Origin: JAVJST01 sp040219295
Lineage (GTDB): Bacteria; Pseudomonadota; Alphaproteobacteria; Rhodospirillales; Casp-alpha2
Direction: 5' to 3'
NCBI GenBank assembly: GCA_040219295.1
Contig: JAVJST010000002.1
Coordinates: 124,001-188,000 of the forward strand
DNA length: 64,000 bases
Shown here: positions 1 to 9,412 of the stretch, piece after piece
Numbering within the stretch: the first letter of the stretch is position 1
Layout: each line of letters opens with the position of its first letter
Made by a program: the position numbers and the translations under genes
The notes under the pieces: model-generated
What the model saw: the letters and a program-made list of their open reading frames with translations, nothing else
Told to the model about the DNA's origin: nothing
Databases searched by the model: none

Positions 1-345
1 GACACCATGCGCGCCCGGATCGAGGAGAAGGACCGCCTGTGCCGTGCCTTCGAGCTTCTGGTCAAGGGACTGTCCAAGGACAATGGCAAGATCGGTGACG
101 TTGACGATCACACGCGGCAAATGCTGCGCGAGACAGGCGAACGGCTGAAGGTTCTCGTCGACGCCAACGCCAGCGCGTTGAAGTCGGCGATCCAGGCCAA
201 CGAGCAATTGATGAATGCGATTCGCGACGCCGCGGTGGAATGCACACCGAAGGCCGGAAACTACACGCGTTCGGCAACCATCTCGCCAGGTTCGCGATCC
301 GCCGAGCAGACGCCGTCGCCGGTTTCCTACAACCAGGTCCTCTAA
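1..345 (+). CDS. flgN: FlgN-like flagellar export chaperone, 3' part only
   Basis: The C-terminal about 115 residues of a small, helical, charged protein are present. The reading frame is open to the first base of the window, so the true start probably lies upstream; an ATG at 7 exists but is not needed as a start. The protein would be a cytosolic chaperone that keeps FlgK and FlgL soluble before export. The assignment rests mainly on position, directly upstream of flgK (31 bases) and flgL, and on the helical N-terminal part followed by a polar Ser/Pro-rich tail. No single diagnostic motif is visible, so another small flagellar protein remains possible. Confidence 0.6.
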   Translation, partial: DTMRARIEEKDRLCRAFELLVKGLSKDNGKIGDVDDHTRQMLRETGERLKVLVDANASALKSAIQANEQLMNAIRDAAVECTPKAGNYTRSATISPGSRSAEQTPSPVSYNQVL

Positions 346-376
346 CAGGGTTCGATGTGAACGGGAGCGCCACTGA

Positions 377-2593
377 ATGGTCGGCAATCTGACAACAGCC
401 CTCCGCGCCGCGCAAAGCGGGCTTCTGACGACGCAGAACGCGGTCACCACGTCGGCGAACAACATCTCCAACGTGAACACCGAGGGCTATTCCCGGAAGA
501 TCATCAACTTCGAACAGCGCGTTCTCGCCGGCGCCGGTGCCGGCGTACAGCTGGCGGAGTTCACCCGCGCCGTCGACGAAGGACTGCTGAAGGACCTGCG
601 GCGCGAGACATCGCAGCTCCAGAAGCTCGAGTCCCAGGTCATCTACTACGAGCGGCTACAGGTACAGTTCGGCACGCCAGAGGCAAACAACTCGATCTCG
701 CACATCGTCAACCAGTTCAGTCAGGCGGCCGAGTCGCTCGCCGTGTCGCCGGAGAAGGCGCTGGATCTGAACGAGTTCGTCCGCTACGCCAACGAAGTCT
801 CTCTCAAGCTCAAGGCGATGACGGAAGAAATACAGGCGCTGCGCGTGCAGGCCGATCAGGAACTCGAGCGCACCGTTGCCGAGGTCAACGACCTAACGGG
901 ACAGATCGCCGAAGCCAACGACCTGATCATCCGGAACCAGGCGGTGAACAACGATGTCACCAGCCTGCTTGATCAGCGCGATCTCGCGTTGACGAAGCTC
1001 TCGGAACTCGTCGACATCACTTACTTCCCGCGCAGCGACGGCGACCTCGTTGTGTTCGGCTCCGACGGTTTCTCGCTCGTCGACAGGACGGCGAACACAG
1101 TAACCCATACGGCGGTCGGATCGCTCAGCAGTACATCGACGTTCGCCGAGGGCGATCTCAACGGCATCTATGTCGGTGACATCGCGCCGGACAACGAGAT
1201 CACCAATGAGATCAAGGGCGGCAAGCTGGCCGGGCTCATTCAGCAGCGAGACGACATTCTGCCCGGGCTTCAGGCGCAGATCGACGAACTCGCCAGCAAG
1301 ATGAAAGAGGCGGTCAATCAGGTCCACAACCGCGGAACGTCGTTTCCCGGTCTTCAATCCTTCGAGGGATCGCGCTCGTTCATCGACGCCGACGATCAGA
1401 CCATCACGCTCGACAGCACGAACTCCACCGCCGACGTCACCATCGCCCTGTTCAACAACTCGGGCGAGGAGCAGGCGTCGACGACCCTCAACACGATTAT
1501 GACGAACGGCGCGTTCGGCACCGGGGTTCAAGCATCGCGCGGACCCTGGAGCATCACGGAGGTCGCGGCATCGATCGAGGACTGGTTACGCGCCAACGGC
1601 GCCGCATCGGCGACGGTCCAGATCGACAGCAACAGCCGGAAACTCGAGATCGAGGTCAACAACACGAACCTGTCACTGGCATTCCGCGACGAAACCGCGA
1701 CGGCGGATGGCAGCAGCGCCAGCGACGCGGAGATCGGTTTCGACTCGGACGGCGACGGCGACATCGACGAAACCGTCTACGGTTTCTCCAACTTCTTCGG
1801 CCTCAACGACCTGTTCACCGACGGCGCCGACGGAACGCTCTACGACACCAACATCTTGTCGAACAGTTTCTCCGCTTCGGCCAGCACCCTGACGTTCTAC
1901 GACCGCATCAACGGCGTAGGTTCCGGAAACGAGCTGGGCAGCATCGACATCCCGCAGCTTGCCTCGCTCGAGGATATCGCCGAACTGGTCAACGACGGCG
2001 ATTTCGGCGTGACTGCCTCGGTGATCCCCGACGGTTCGGGCTCGCGCCTCAGGATCCAGAGCGACTCGGGCCGAGAACTGGTTATCACCGAGGGCTCCAG
2101 CGACACGATCATCGACGATATCGGCCTCGGCATTTCCGATGCCCGTTCGGCGACGACGCTCAGCGTCCGCGATGACATTCTCGCCGAACCGCAACTAACG
2201 TCCACGGCGGCAACTCAGTACAACAGCGAAACCGGCGAGTATTACATCAGCTCCGGCGACAACACGACGATTCAACAGATCGCCGACACCCTCCGCGGGG
2301 TCCAGGACTTCGCTGCGGCGGGCGGCCTGACGATCCAGTCCAGGACCTTCGAGGACTACGCCAGCGCGATCCTGGCTCGTAACGCCGATCTGGCTGACAC
2401 CAATACGGTGCAGATCGCGTCCGAGGTGAGCATCGTCGAGAATCTCGAGCTCAATGCGTCGCGCATCAGCGGCGTCAGCCTCGATGAGGAAATGTCGAAC
2501 CTGATTCTCTTCCAACAAGCTTTCTCGGCATCCGCCCGGGTGGTTTCGGTCATCCAGGAGATGTTCGAGACGCTGGATCAGGCCGTATCATGA
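377..2593 (+). CDS. flgK: Flagellar hook-associated protein 1 FlgK
   Basis: FlgK forms the first junction ring between hook and filament and is exported by the flagellar type III system. The N-terminal D0 signature is clear: NNISNVNTEGYSR at residues 28-40, after a helical start shared by rod/hook proteins. The C-terminal helix (…NLILFQQAFSASARVVSVIQ) is the matching D0 partner. At 738 residues it is longer than the usual 450-600, so the exposed middle carries extra domains. Residues 456-465 (DSDGDGDIDE) form an acidic loop of the calcium-binding DxDxDG type. The ATG at 377 follows a GGGAG-like ribosome site. flgL starts 10 bases after its stop, so the two genes are co-transcribed. Confidence 0.95.
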   Translation: MVGNLTTALRAAQSGLLTTQNAVTTSANNISNVNTEGYSRKIINFEQRVLAGAGAGVQLAEFTRAVDEGLLKDLRRETSQLQKLESQVIYYERLQVQFGTPEANNSISHIVNQFSQAAESLAVSPEKALDLNEFVRYANEVSLKLKAMTEEIQALRVQADQELERTVAEVNDLTGQIAEANDLIIRNQAVNNDVTSLLDQRDLALTKLSELVDITYFPRSDGDLVVFGSDGFSLVDRTANTVTHTAVGSLSSTSTFAEGDLNGIYVGDIAPDNEITNEIKGGKLAGLIQQRDDILPGLQAQIDELASKMKEAVNQVHNRGTSFPGLQSFEGSRSFIDADDQTITLDSTNSTADVTIALFNNSGEEQASTTLNTIMTNGAFGTGVQASRGPWSITEVAASIEDWLRANGAASATVQIDSNSRKLEIEVNNTNLSLAFRDETATADGSSASDAEIGFDSDGDGDIDETVYGFSNFFGLNDLFTDGADGTLYDTNILSNSFSASASTLTFYDRINGVGSGNELGSIDIPQLASLEDIAELVNDGDFGVTASVIPDGSGSRLRIQSDSGRELVITEGSSDTIIDDIGLGISDARSATTLSVRDDILAEPQLTSTAATQYNSETGEYYISSGDNTTIQQIADTLRGVQDFAAAGGLTIQSRTFEDYASAILARNADLADTNTVQIASEVSIVENLELNASRISGVSLDEEMSNLILFQQAFSASARVVSVIQEMFETLDQAVS

Positions 2594-2603
2594 GGTTTGT
2601 AAC

Positions 2604-5585
2604 ATGACACGTGTATCAGATGCTTCGACCATCAATGCCCTGATCAACAACATGCTGCGCACGCAGGAGCGCAGGACCGCCACCAATTTCCAGGTCGTAT
2701 CTGGAAAGGTGTCACAGGACTATGCCGGCATCTCGTTCCAGTCGCAGCGGCTGGTGAGCCTCGAGACGTCGCGCGACCTTAATCTGAAATACATGCAGAA
2801 CAACCAGACGCAGGAGCTCCGCCTGAGCGTCATGGAGACATCGCTGACGTCCATTCGCCAGAGCGTTCAGGATGCCCGCGAAACAGTTGTGAACTTCGCC
2901 AGCCGGGACGCCTTTGACGAGGGGTCGGTCACGGAACTGCAGACCTTCGCATTCAACACCCTCAAGAATATCGAAGCGTTCCTGAATGTCGACGTCGACG
3001 GTCAGTATCTGTTCTCGGGCAGCCGGGTAAACACCGAGCCCATCGACCTAGGCCTGACCAGTATCTCGGACTTCCAGAACAAGTACGACGGCGCAATCAA
3101 TAGATACGCGACGACGCGTGACGCCCACTTGTCGGAGCTGACGGTCAGCGAGGATACGACTCTCCTCGACGCCAACCACATCAATACCGATAACTTCCTG
3201 ATCTTTCGCCAGGATGACGACGCGGACACCACCGACGGCGGCCGTAGTTCGATCGAGGCGAACTCGGCTCTGTTCTCCAACTACAAGGTCGGCAGCCTGA
3301 TCTCCGTCTCCGGTACCGCGAACAACAACGGCGATTACCGCATCGACGAAATTTCATCTGACGGCACCAAGATCTATGTCTCGACGGAGATGTTCACCGA
3401 CGAAACCTTGCCGCGCCGCCTGTTCGATCAGGCGTCGGTCTCGACGGGCGTCATCGAACTGCCCGACGGCACCCAGCTGACCAACACGGACACGGGAAAT
3501 CTTGCGCTCGACCGTGACGCCGGAACGATCACGGCATTGACCGACGGCTCCTTCGACTCGGTCGACGTCGACGACGTCATCCAGCTCAGCGGCACCAACA
3601 CCAGCAACGGCTCGTTCACCGTGACCGGCAAGAGCACGGTCAACACGCAGCTGACCGACGAGGCCAGCGTGGCCGCTGATCTGAGCTTCCTGAGCGGGCT
3701 CAACCTTCCTGCGGAGACCGTCACATTCAACCAAGCTGGACGCACGATCACGGCGGGCGCGGGAACGCCGTTCGCCACCGTCAGCGCCGGCGACGTCATT
3801 ACGATATCCGGGACGGCCAACAACGATCAGCAGGTCGTCGTCGAGTCCGTCGGCGGCGGCGGGGCCAGCATCACCATCGCGGCACAGACAGAAATTCTGA
3901 CCGTCGCGTCGTCCCAGACCCTGACCATCGGTGACAATGACGCACTGACGTCCGACGACACCAGCCGTATGGTCTTCAGCCGTTCAGGCGATACGATCAC
4001 CGTCGATCAGGCCGGCACATTCACGGAGTTTGACGTCGGCCAGAAGATCGTCGTCGACGGTACCGCGCGAAACGACGGCACCTACACCATCGAATCCGTG
4101 TCGGACGACGGTACGACGGTCACGATCTCGTCGTCGAAACTGACGGACGAAGGTCTCAGCAGCGGCACGACGTTCTTCGACTATACCGTCGGCACTTCCC
4201 TGGTGATCAACGACACGAACGAAACAATCCAGGCCGTCGATCTCGACGGCAATGCTGATACTGAAGTGTTCCGCAACGTTCAGCCCGGTGACTTCTTCCG
4301 CCTCAGCGGCACCGCCGGCGGCACCCAGGACGGCATCTTCCAGGTTCTGACCGTCGATAGTTCGACCGGCACGATCACACTGGACACGTCGCCCGACGCC
4401 ATCCGTCAGGACACGGTGACGATCGACACCCCGGTGACCATCGAAGCGGGTGACGTCTATTCGGTGACGATCGACGGAACGACCGTGAGCTACACCACGA
4501 CCGGTGGTGAAGCGGACGAGACCGACATCCGCAACGGGCTTGTATCGGCAATAAACAACAACTCGACGCTCAATCGTTTCGTTATCGCATCGAATGGCGG
4601 CAGCAATGCCGAGCTCGAAATCTCTTACGCCACCACCAGCACCACCAGTCACTCGATCAGCGTCACCGCCACCAATGGCGGCGCGAGTAACGACAATGCC
4701 TTGTCCGTCGCGACGGCCGTTGACGGATCGGCGAGCACCGTATTCACGGCGAACGAAACGGTCACGGCCGAGTCCCTCATGAACTTCGACGACCGTGACA
4801 TCGAACTGCAACTCGGTAACGAGATCACGTTCACGGGAACGACGATGGCGCTCAGCGGAATCACCGGCGGGACGGCCCTCGCAGACGTCTTCGACAACCT
4901 ACGTGCGGGCATGCAGTTCACCCTGACGGGCACGGCGAATGCCGGCACGTACACGATCGGGTCGGTTTCGAGCGACGGTTCGACAATCACCCTAGCGTCC
5001 GGCGAGACCTTTGGCTCGCCAGGCACCTTCACGCCGTCGGCGAACAACACCGCTTCTATCGAGATTTTCGGCGCGGACGGCACGATCTCGGCAAGTCAGA
5101 GTTACTACCAGGGCGACTCGGTCGAACTGACGCACCGCGTCGACGCCAACAGGTCCATCGACATCGACGTCAATGCGACGCACCCGGCGTTCGAGAAGGC
5201 CATTCGCGCGCTTAGCATCCTGCTTCAGGGCGAATTCGGCACGGAAGGCGGTCTTGATAACAACCAAGAGCGAATCGACCAGGCCATGTACCTGCTCGAT
5301 GACGCTTTGTCGTCGCCGGCCGAGGGCACGCCGCCTTTCGGCCAGGAGCTGAACCAGGATTTCGACGAGATCGAATTCGAACTGGGTTTCAAGCAGATCG
5401 TGCTGAACGACGCGCGGGCTGCACAGGAGGATTACAACAACATCGTCGCGAACTTCATAACCGACATCGAGGATGTCGACCAGCTCGACGCTATCAACCG
5501 GTTGCTGGCGGACCAGCGCGCCTTGGAAGCGTCATACCAGGCTATGTCTCGCGTCATGAGCTTCAACCTGGTGGACTTCCTGTAG
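2604..5585 (+). CDS. flgL: Flagellar hook-associated protein 3 FlgL, greatly enlarged
   Basis: FlgL is the second hook-filament junction protein. The flagellin-like N-terminus (residues 1-130) contains the FlgL motif VDGQYLFSGSR near residues 132-142, and the C-terminus ends SRVMSFNLVDFL, as in FlgL. The protein is 993 residues, against a typical 300-420. The extra length is a central region (about residues 225-850) of beta-rich Thr/Ser/Asp/Gly sequence. At least six copies of a module recur there, of the form (I/F)xxSGTAxxxGxYxIxSVSxDGTxITI, beginning near residues 233, 326, 399, 482, 565 and 772. The module should face outward in the assembled junction. It follows flgK by 10 bases. Related sequence occurs in FlgE (41838-44555). 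Confidence 0.93.
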   Translation: MTRVSDASTINALINNMLRTQERRTATNFQVVSGKVSQDYAGISFQSQRLVSLETSRDLNLKYMQNNQTQELRLSVMETSLTSIRQSVQDARETVVNFASRDAFDEGSVTELQTFAFNTLKNIEAFLNVDVDGQYLFSGSRVNTEPIDLGLTSISDFQNKYDGAINRYATTRDAHLSELTVSEDTTLLDANHINTDNFLIFRQDDDADTTDGGRSSIEANSALFSNYKVGSLISVSGTANNNGDYRIDEISSDGTKIYVSTEMFTDETLPRRLFDQASVSTGVIELPDGTQLTNTDTGNLALDRDAGTITALTDGSFDSVDVDDVIQLSGTNTSNGSFTVTGKSTVNTQLTDEASVAADLSFLSGLNLPAETVTFNQAGRTITAGAGTPFATVSAGDVITISGTANNDQQVVVESVGGGGASITIAAQTEILTVASSQTLTIGDNDALTSDDTSRMVFSRSGDTITVDQAGTFTEFDVGQKIVVDGTARNDGTYTIESVSDDGTTVTISSSKLTDEGLSSGTTFFDYTVGTSLVINDTNETIQAVDLDGNADTEVFRNVQPGDFFRLSGTAGGTQDGIFQVLTVDSSTGTITLDTSPDAIRQDTVTIDTPVTIEAGDVYSVTIDGTTVSYTTTGGEADETDIRNGLVSAINNNSTLNRFVIASNGGSNAELEISYATTSTTSHSISVTATNGGASNDNALSVATAVDGSASTVFTANETVTAESLMNFDDRDIELQLGNEITFTGTTMALSGITGGTALADVFDNLRAGMQFTLTGTANAGTYTIGSVSSDGSTITLASGETFGSPGTFTPSANNTASIEIFGADGTISASQSYYQGDSVELTHRVDANRSIDIDVNATHPAFEKAIRALSILLQGEFGTEGGLDNNQERIDQAMYLLDDALSSPAEGTPPFGQELNQDFDEIEFELGFKQIVLNDARAAQEDYNNIVANFITDIEDVDQLDAINRLLADQRALEASYQAMSRVMSFNLVDFL

Positions 5586-5762
5586 AAGACTGACTGATCG
5601 GGCCCGCGCGAATGCCCGGCAATGAGGGAAAATTGGATACTTGATACCAAGGAGGTTAAGTTGTTACTTCACCGAGAGAACGAAACCGTCGAAGATTACC
5701 CGAACGAAACGGACGACCGCTCGCATGTTGCCAACAGCAACGAGCGCTCAGGAGACGATAAG

Positions 5763-6287
5763 ATGTCCGATGCCAAGAAGGTTCAGGCCTATCAGCAAGG
5801 TGACAGCAGCGGTTACGGCCGCGTGCCGCAGCCGGGGCTGCCGACATACACGGAGGCCTGGGCGCTGATCGAGGCCGCCCGCCGCATGGCCGCCGCGTCG
5901 GACAACGCGAATCAGAGCGATATCAAGGATCGCAACCGGGTGCGTGACGCACTCCGCCTCAACTGGCGTCTTTGGACGATTTTCCAGGCGGAGATGACCG
6001 TCGACAACACGTCCAACCTCCCGGACGATGTGCGGACAAACATGTTGACGCTGTGCAAGTTCGTCGACAAGCACACGGTCGAGGCTCTCAAAGATCCTGT
6101 CCCGGGCAAGATCTCGACGCTAATCGACATCAATCGCAACATCGCGTCGGGTTTGCTCGCGTCCCTCGAGAACGCGAACAAGGGCGCCGCGGAAGCGGAA
6201 GGCGGCGAGTCGAATGCCGAATCGGCGAGCAGCGACGAGGCGAAAGCCGCCGCGGAAGCAATCGCGAATCTCAATACCAAGGTGTAG
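5763..6287 (+). CDS. flaF: Flagellar biosynthesis regulator FlaF
   Basis: FlaF is an alphaproteobacterial protein needed for flagellin production or secretion, acting opposite FlbT. The core AYQQGDS… then EAWALIEAARRM and RDALRLNWRLWTIFQAEM through the helical C-terminal part matches the family. A charged Glu/Ala/Ser tail follows. I place the start at the ATG at 5763, behind AGGAGA, giving 174 residues. The frame is also open upstream, and a TTG at 5661 sits 5 bases after a perfect AAGGAGG (5649-5655). That would add 34 polar residues not typical of the family, so the start is not fully settled. The usual partner flbT is not adjacent but about 32 kb away at 38385-38879. Confidence 0.85.
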   Translation: MSDAKKVQAYQQGDSSGYGRVPQPGLPTYTEAWALIEAARRMAAASDNANQSDIKDRNRVRDALRLNWRLWTIFQAEMTVDNTSNLPDDVRTNMLTLCKFVDKHTVEALKDPVPGKISTLIDINRNIASGLLASLENANKGAAEAEGGESNAESASSDEAKAAAEAIANLNTKV

Positions 6288-6329
6288 AGTTGGCGACGCT
6301 GTGGTATGATGGGCATCACAGCGTTACTG

Positions 6330-6363
6330 GCGATCCCGAATCAGAATGGCGTGTCGGGATCGC
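6330..6363 (+). promoter_or_regulatory. Perfect 10-bp hairpin in the 5' leader of the flagellin-like gene
   Basis: GCGATCCCGA (6330-6339) pairs exactly with TCGGGATCGC (6354-6363) across a 14-base loop. It lies 66 bases before the start at 6430. No T-run follows, so it is not a standard intrinsic terminator. A leader structure acting on translation or mRNA stability is possible, as known for flagellin mRNAs controlled by FlbT/FlaF. Confidence 0.5.
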
Positions 6364-6429
6364 ATGCCGGCAATAGAATACGTATCAACGGCGTGTAGAA
6401 GACACAGCTAGAGGTAGCGGACCTGAACG

Positions 6430-7308
6430 ATGGTCATATCGCTGAATCAGAATCTGCAGGACTCCCTGTCGAACCTGTTGACGTCGACCCAGTCTCAGGC
6501 GCGAAACGTCGCATTCAACATTCAGTTCGCGGCGCTGCAGGATACGGTCATTCGGCGCCTCAACGCCGAGATCGTCGAGGTCGAGAACATCACCGGTCGG
6601 CAGAGCCAGCTCAACCGGATTCAGCAGGTCACTGATCAGCTCAACGATCGTCGTGCCCAGGTATCGGAGTTCGAGTTTCTCAACACCTCCAATAATCAGC
6701 GGTTCTCCACGATTTCAACGCTTGCGACCAACGCTTCGATCGCGCTCGAACTCGGAGACTCCGACCCGGACAATCTGAGCGCCAGCGAGATCACGACCTA
6801 CGAATCGGTACTCGCGTCGCTCGTGACAGAGACGAATCGGCTGGTCGAAACCTCGGACCCTGAGTTTTTCGACGGCAGCCATGCCACTATCCTGAAATCC
6901 AAACTTGAGGAACTACAGGCTCTTACGCCGACAGAGGGGACCATCGACGAAGAGGGCAGCGAGTCATCGACAAACGACAACCGGGCGATCCTCGATCTTC
7001 TCGACGATATCGCCCTGGCAGCTGGCGCCGCGGCCGACACCACCGCGACCCTCAACCTGATGGCCGACAACGTTATCGACCAGATCGACCGCAAGCTTAA
7101 GAAGCTGCGGATCGAATCTTCGGAAATCAGTGTCGAACAGGCTGTTGAGGCGGAGTTCGAGGTACAGCGACTTAAGACGGAGTACGCGACCTTCCTGCAA
7201 GCAATTGAAATCGGCTTCGATTTCGCGAGCCAGAGTGCCGACAGACTCGTCGAGGCCATGGACCCTGACAACTTCTCATCGAACACGGTTCTCTCACTGA
7301 TCGTGTGA
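6430..7308 (+). CDS. Short flagellin-like helical protein of unknown role
   Basis: This is a 292-residue, almost entirely helical protein without cysteine-rich, transmembrane or enzymatic motifs. Both ends resemble the flagellin D0/D1 helices. The N-terminus (SLNQNLQDSLSNLLTSTQSQ) has the same pattern as the flagellin start at 10686. The C-terminus (ATFLQAIEIGFDFASQSADR … NTVLSLIV) resembles the flagellin C-terminal helix and also ends in a hydrophobic xLxLIV/LQLFV motif. No repeat or outer domain is present; the middle is acidic. It follows flaF and has its own leader with a hairpin. It could be a minor filament or junction subunit, or a secreted regulator. The flagellin kinship is my reading of a pattern, not a firm homology. 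Confidence 0.6.
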   Translation: MVISLNQNLQDSLSNLLTSTQSQARNVAFNIQFAALQDTVIRRLNAEIVEVENITGRQSQLNRIQQVTDQLNDRRAQVSEFEFLNTSNNQRFSTISTLATNASIALELGDSDPDNLSASEITTYESVLASLVTETNRLVETSDPEFFDGSHATILKSKLEELQALTPTEGTIDEEGSESSTNDNRAILDLLDDIALAAGAAADTTATLNLMADNVIDQIDRKLKKLRIESSEISVEQAVEAEFEVQRLKTEYATFLQAIEIGFDFASQSADRLVEAMDPDNFSSNTVLSLIV

Positions 7309-7337
7309 ACCGGTTTCGGCCGGCATCCGCACCCTCG

Positions 7338-9251
7338 TCAGCGATCAAGCAGATGTCGCAACGCCTTTTCGAGCCCGCGCGATGCCGTTTTGACGTCGAA
7401 AACGGACGTCTCGCGGACCTTGTCCCGGAACGCGGCACGGAATCCATGATCCTCGCATCGCCCGGCAGCAGCCACTGCGGCCTCAATGTATCCATCGCGG
7501 TCCGCCGCGACCCATTCGGAGAGATTCGCTGCGTGCAGGATACTGGGGGCGACCGCACCGTCGATCGGGCGACCGTTCATCGCGACCACCGTCGTGCCGG
7601 CCCACAACGCATCGATCGTCGACAACGGGCCGCCGGTCGGAAACGTCTCCAGATAGACATCGATGGAAACCATGAACTTCAAGCGGCGAACAACGATCGT
7701 TTCGTCGCTTCGGAACTCGAACTCTTCGATATCAATACGGTCAATGACGCCGTGGTCGGCGAAGTAGTCCATGGCGCGGTTGCGGACTTCCTCCGGCACC
7801 AGATTGCGATTGCCGAGCATCAGCCGCGAACCAGGCACAGCGCGCAGGACTTCAGCGTACGTTGCCGCGACCGCCGGCGTCAGAAAACTGAGATCGAGCG
7901 TCGTGCCGAAAGTCACGTATCCGCGCTCCTTGGCCGGAACGGTATCGCCGACCGGAGCCATTGTTTTTGGGTCGATGGCCAGCGGCGATACGTCGATCGG
8001 CAATTCGCGTTTATCGCCGGTCGCACTCAATCGGTGAACCAGGAATCGATCGTAGGACGCCCCCAGGAATCCGGGCTTAGGCCCGAAATTGCCAATAATC
8101 AACGGCGTCGGCCGCGCCTGTAGAATCCCGGGTCGCTCGCCGCCAGGGCGGAAAGTCAGATCGAAGAGGAGGTCGAGTTTGTCCGCACGCATCCTCGTGA
8201 TGACCGCCTCGTCACCATGATCGCGGATATTCAACCAACCAGCCGATAGACTGCCGAGTCGCGACGGTGTCGGATCCCCCGGAACATTGGCGGAGTAAAC
8301 GATCGAAATGACCGACTCACGATCCTGACCGCTGAGCATGCTCTCGAGTATCCGCATTTCGTTCGCGTTGCGCGCACAATCCGTTAGGTAGCCGATCCTC
8401 AGATCACCCGCATCACTGTCAGATTTTCGGTTGGTCGAGATTGCGGTCTGGGCAGGCCACGCGGCAGCAATGCTCTCCGGCAGGGTCTTTGGATTGATCA
8501 TCGCGGAAACTGAGGCAGCCTTCGCCAGGAGGCCGGGTTCGGAAATGCCGAGATTGGCCGCCTTGTCGACACAGATAGCGGCGCGGCCGGGCTCACCAAG
8601 TGAGATCAGCACTTGGGCCAATCCGAGGTGAGCGTCGGGATTGGTCGGATCGATGTGTATCGCGGCCCGAAACGCGTTCATTGCCCGCTGCGGTTTGTCG
8701 AGTCCGATAAGGCCGGCACCAAGGGTCAGAAACACGTCGAGATCGCCGGCACGAAGCCGCAGTTCCTTCTCGCACTCGGCCACTGCGTCGGCATACCGGT
8801 TTTCGGATAGCGCTTTCTGCGCAATCATCAGGTACGACTTCTCCTCGGACTCGTCGAGCGCGGCTGCCAGATCGTTGAGTCCTTCAACCTCGACACCGGC
8901 GAGCAGCGGGCTGGAATCGCCGGTTCCCGCAATCTTCGCGAAATAGACGCTGTCGTTCAGGTTTCCCGCCCGGGCATGGACATGGGCCAGAAACTCCGCG
9001 CACTCCCGCATGTCCGGATCGATCTCGTGCGCCTTTGTCAGCAACTCGATCGACCGGCCAAAATCGTCCATAACGAACGATAGAACACCGAGCAGCGCGT
9101 ACGCTTCAGGGCGGTCGGGCACCTCTCGCGCAGCGATCGCACAGCTGTCGGCCATGCCTTCGAGATCGTTTATGCCCAGTTGGGCGACGCCACGCTGGAT
9201 GAGTTCGTCGTACTTCTGATTTTCCGTGCCGCTGACATTCGCGTCGGCCAT
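7338..9251 (-). CDS. TPR protein with SPINDLY/O-GlcNAc-transferase-like glycosyltransferase domain
   Basis: This is a 637-residue protein. Residues about 10-250 are tetratricopeptide repeats (AYALLGVLSFVMDDFGRSIELL; AFRAAIHIDPTNPDAHLGLAQVL). The C-terminal half is a family 41 (SPINDLY/OGT) type GT-B catalytic region, starting DLRIGYLTDCARN and ending with the TxDALWAGTTVVAMNG segment that in this family contacts the UDP-sugar. Such enzymes modify Ser/Thr hydroxyls of cytosolic proteins, and here flagellin is the natural candidate. I chose the ATG at 9251 because AAGGAGGGG sits just upstream; a longer reading from 9293 would add 14 atypical residues. The gene is convergent with 6430-7308 and divergent from manC at 9413. 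Confidence 0.85.
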   Translation of the reverse strand: MADANVSGTENQKYDELIQRGVAQLGINDLEGMADSCAIAAREVPDRPEAYALLGVLSFVMDDFGRSIELLTKAHEIDPDMRECAEFLAHVHARAGNLNDSVYFAKIAGTGDSSPLLAGVEVEGLNDLAAALDESEEKSYLMIAQKALSENRYADAVAECEKELRLRAGDLDVFLTLGAGLIGLDKPQRAMNAFRAAIHIDPTNPDAHLGLAQVLISLGEPGRAAICVDKAANLGISEPGLLAKAASVSAMINPKTLPESIAAAWPAQTAISTNRKSDSDAGDLRIGYLTDCARNANEMRILESMLSGQDRESVISIVYSANVPGDPTPSRLGSLSAGWLNIRDHGDEAVITRMRADKLDLLFDLTFRPGGERPGILQARPTPLIIGNFGPKPGFLGASYDRFLVHRLSATGDKRELPIDVSPLAIDPKTMAPVGDTVPAKERGYVTFGTTLDLSFLTPAVAATYAEVLRAVPGSRLMLGNRNLVPEEVRNRAMDYFADHGVIDRIDIEEFEFRSDETIVVRRLKFMVSIDVYLETFPTGGPLSTIDALWAGTTVVAMNGRPIDGAVAPSILHAANLSEWVAADRDGYIEAAVAAAGRCEDHGFRAAFRDKVRETSVFDVKTASRGLEKALRHLLDR

Positions 9252-9341
9252 GACCCCTCCTTGTACCGGCCCGCACGACAATGCTGTCCGCACGGTAGCG
9301 CCAGGTTTGCCGTCGGTTGCAGCAAATCTAGAAGCGCTAGT

Positions 9342-9356
9342 TTAACTGAGAATTAA
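9342..9356. promoter_or_regulatory. Exact CtrA box TTAA-N7-TTAA
   Basis: TTAA (9342-9345), 7 bases, TTAA (9353-9356) is the full CtrA consensus. It lies 57 bases before manC (9413) and about 91 bases before the divergent TPR-glycosyltransferase gene (start 9251). CtrA is encoded in this window at 61026-61736. Confidence 0.65.
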
Positions 9357-9412
9357 CGCTGCTGAACAATCATCTGTTCGAGGCAGCAATCCTGGAAAAA
9401 GGGCGGTTCAAC

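Noticed and set aside
893..2518. Several minus-strand open frames across flgK
   Set aside because: High-G+C shadow frames. The plus-strand FlgK is unambiguous and none of them has a start site or recognisable domain.
5661..5762. TTG start for flaF with a perfect AAGGAGG
   Set aside because: It is attractive as a ribosome site, but the extra 34 residues do not belong to the FlaF family and the ATG at 5763 also has AGGAGA. I note it as an alternative, not as the call.
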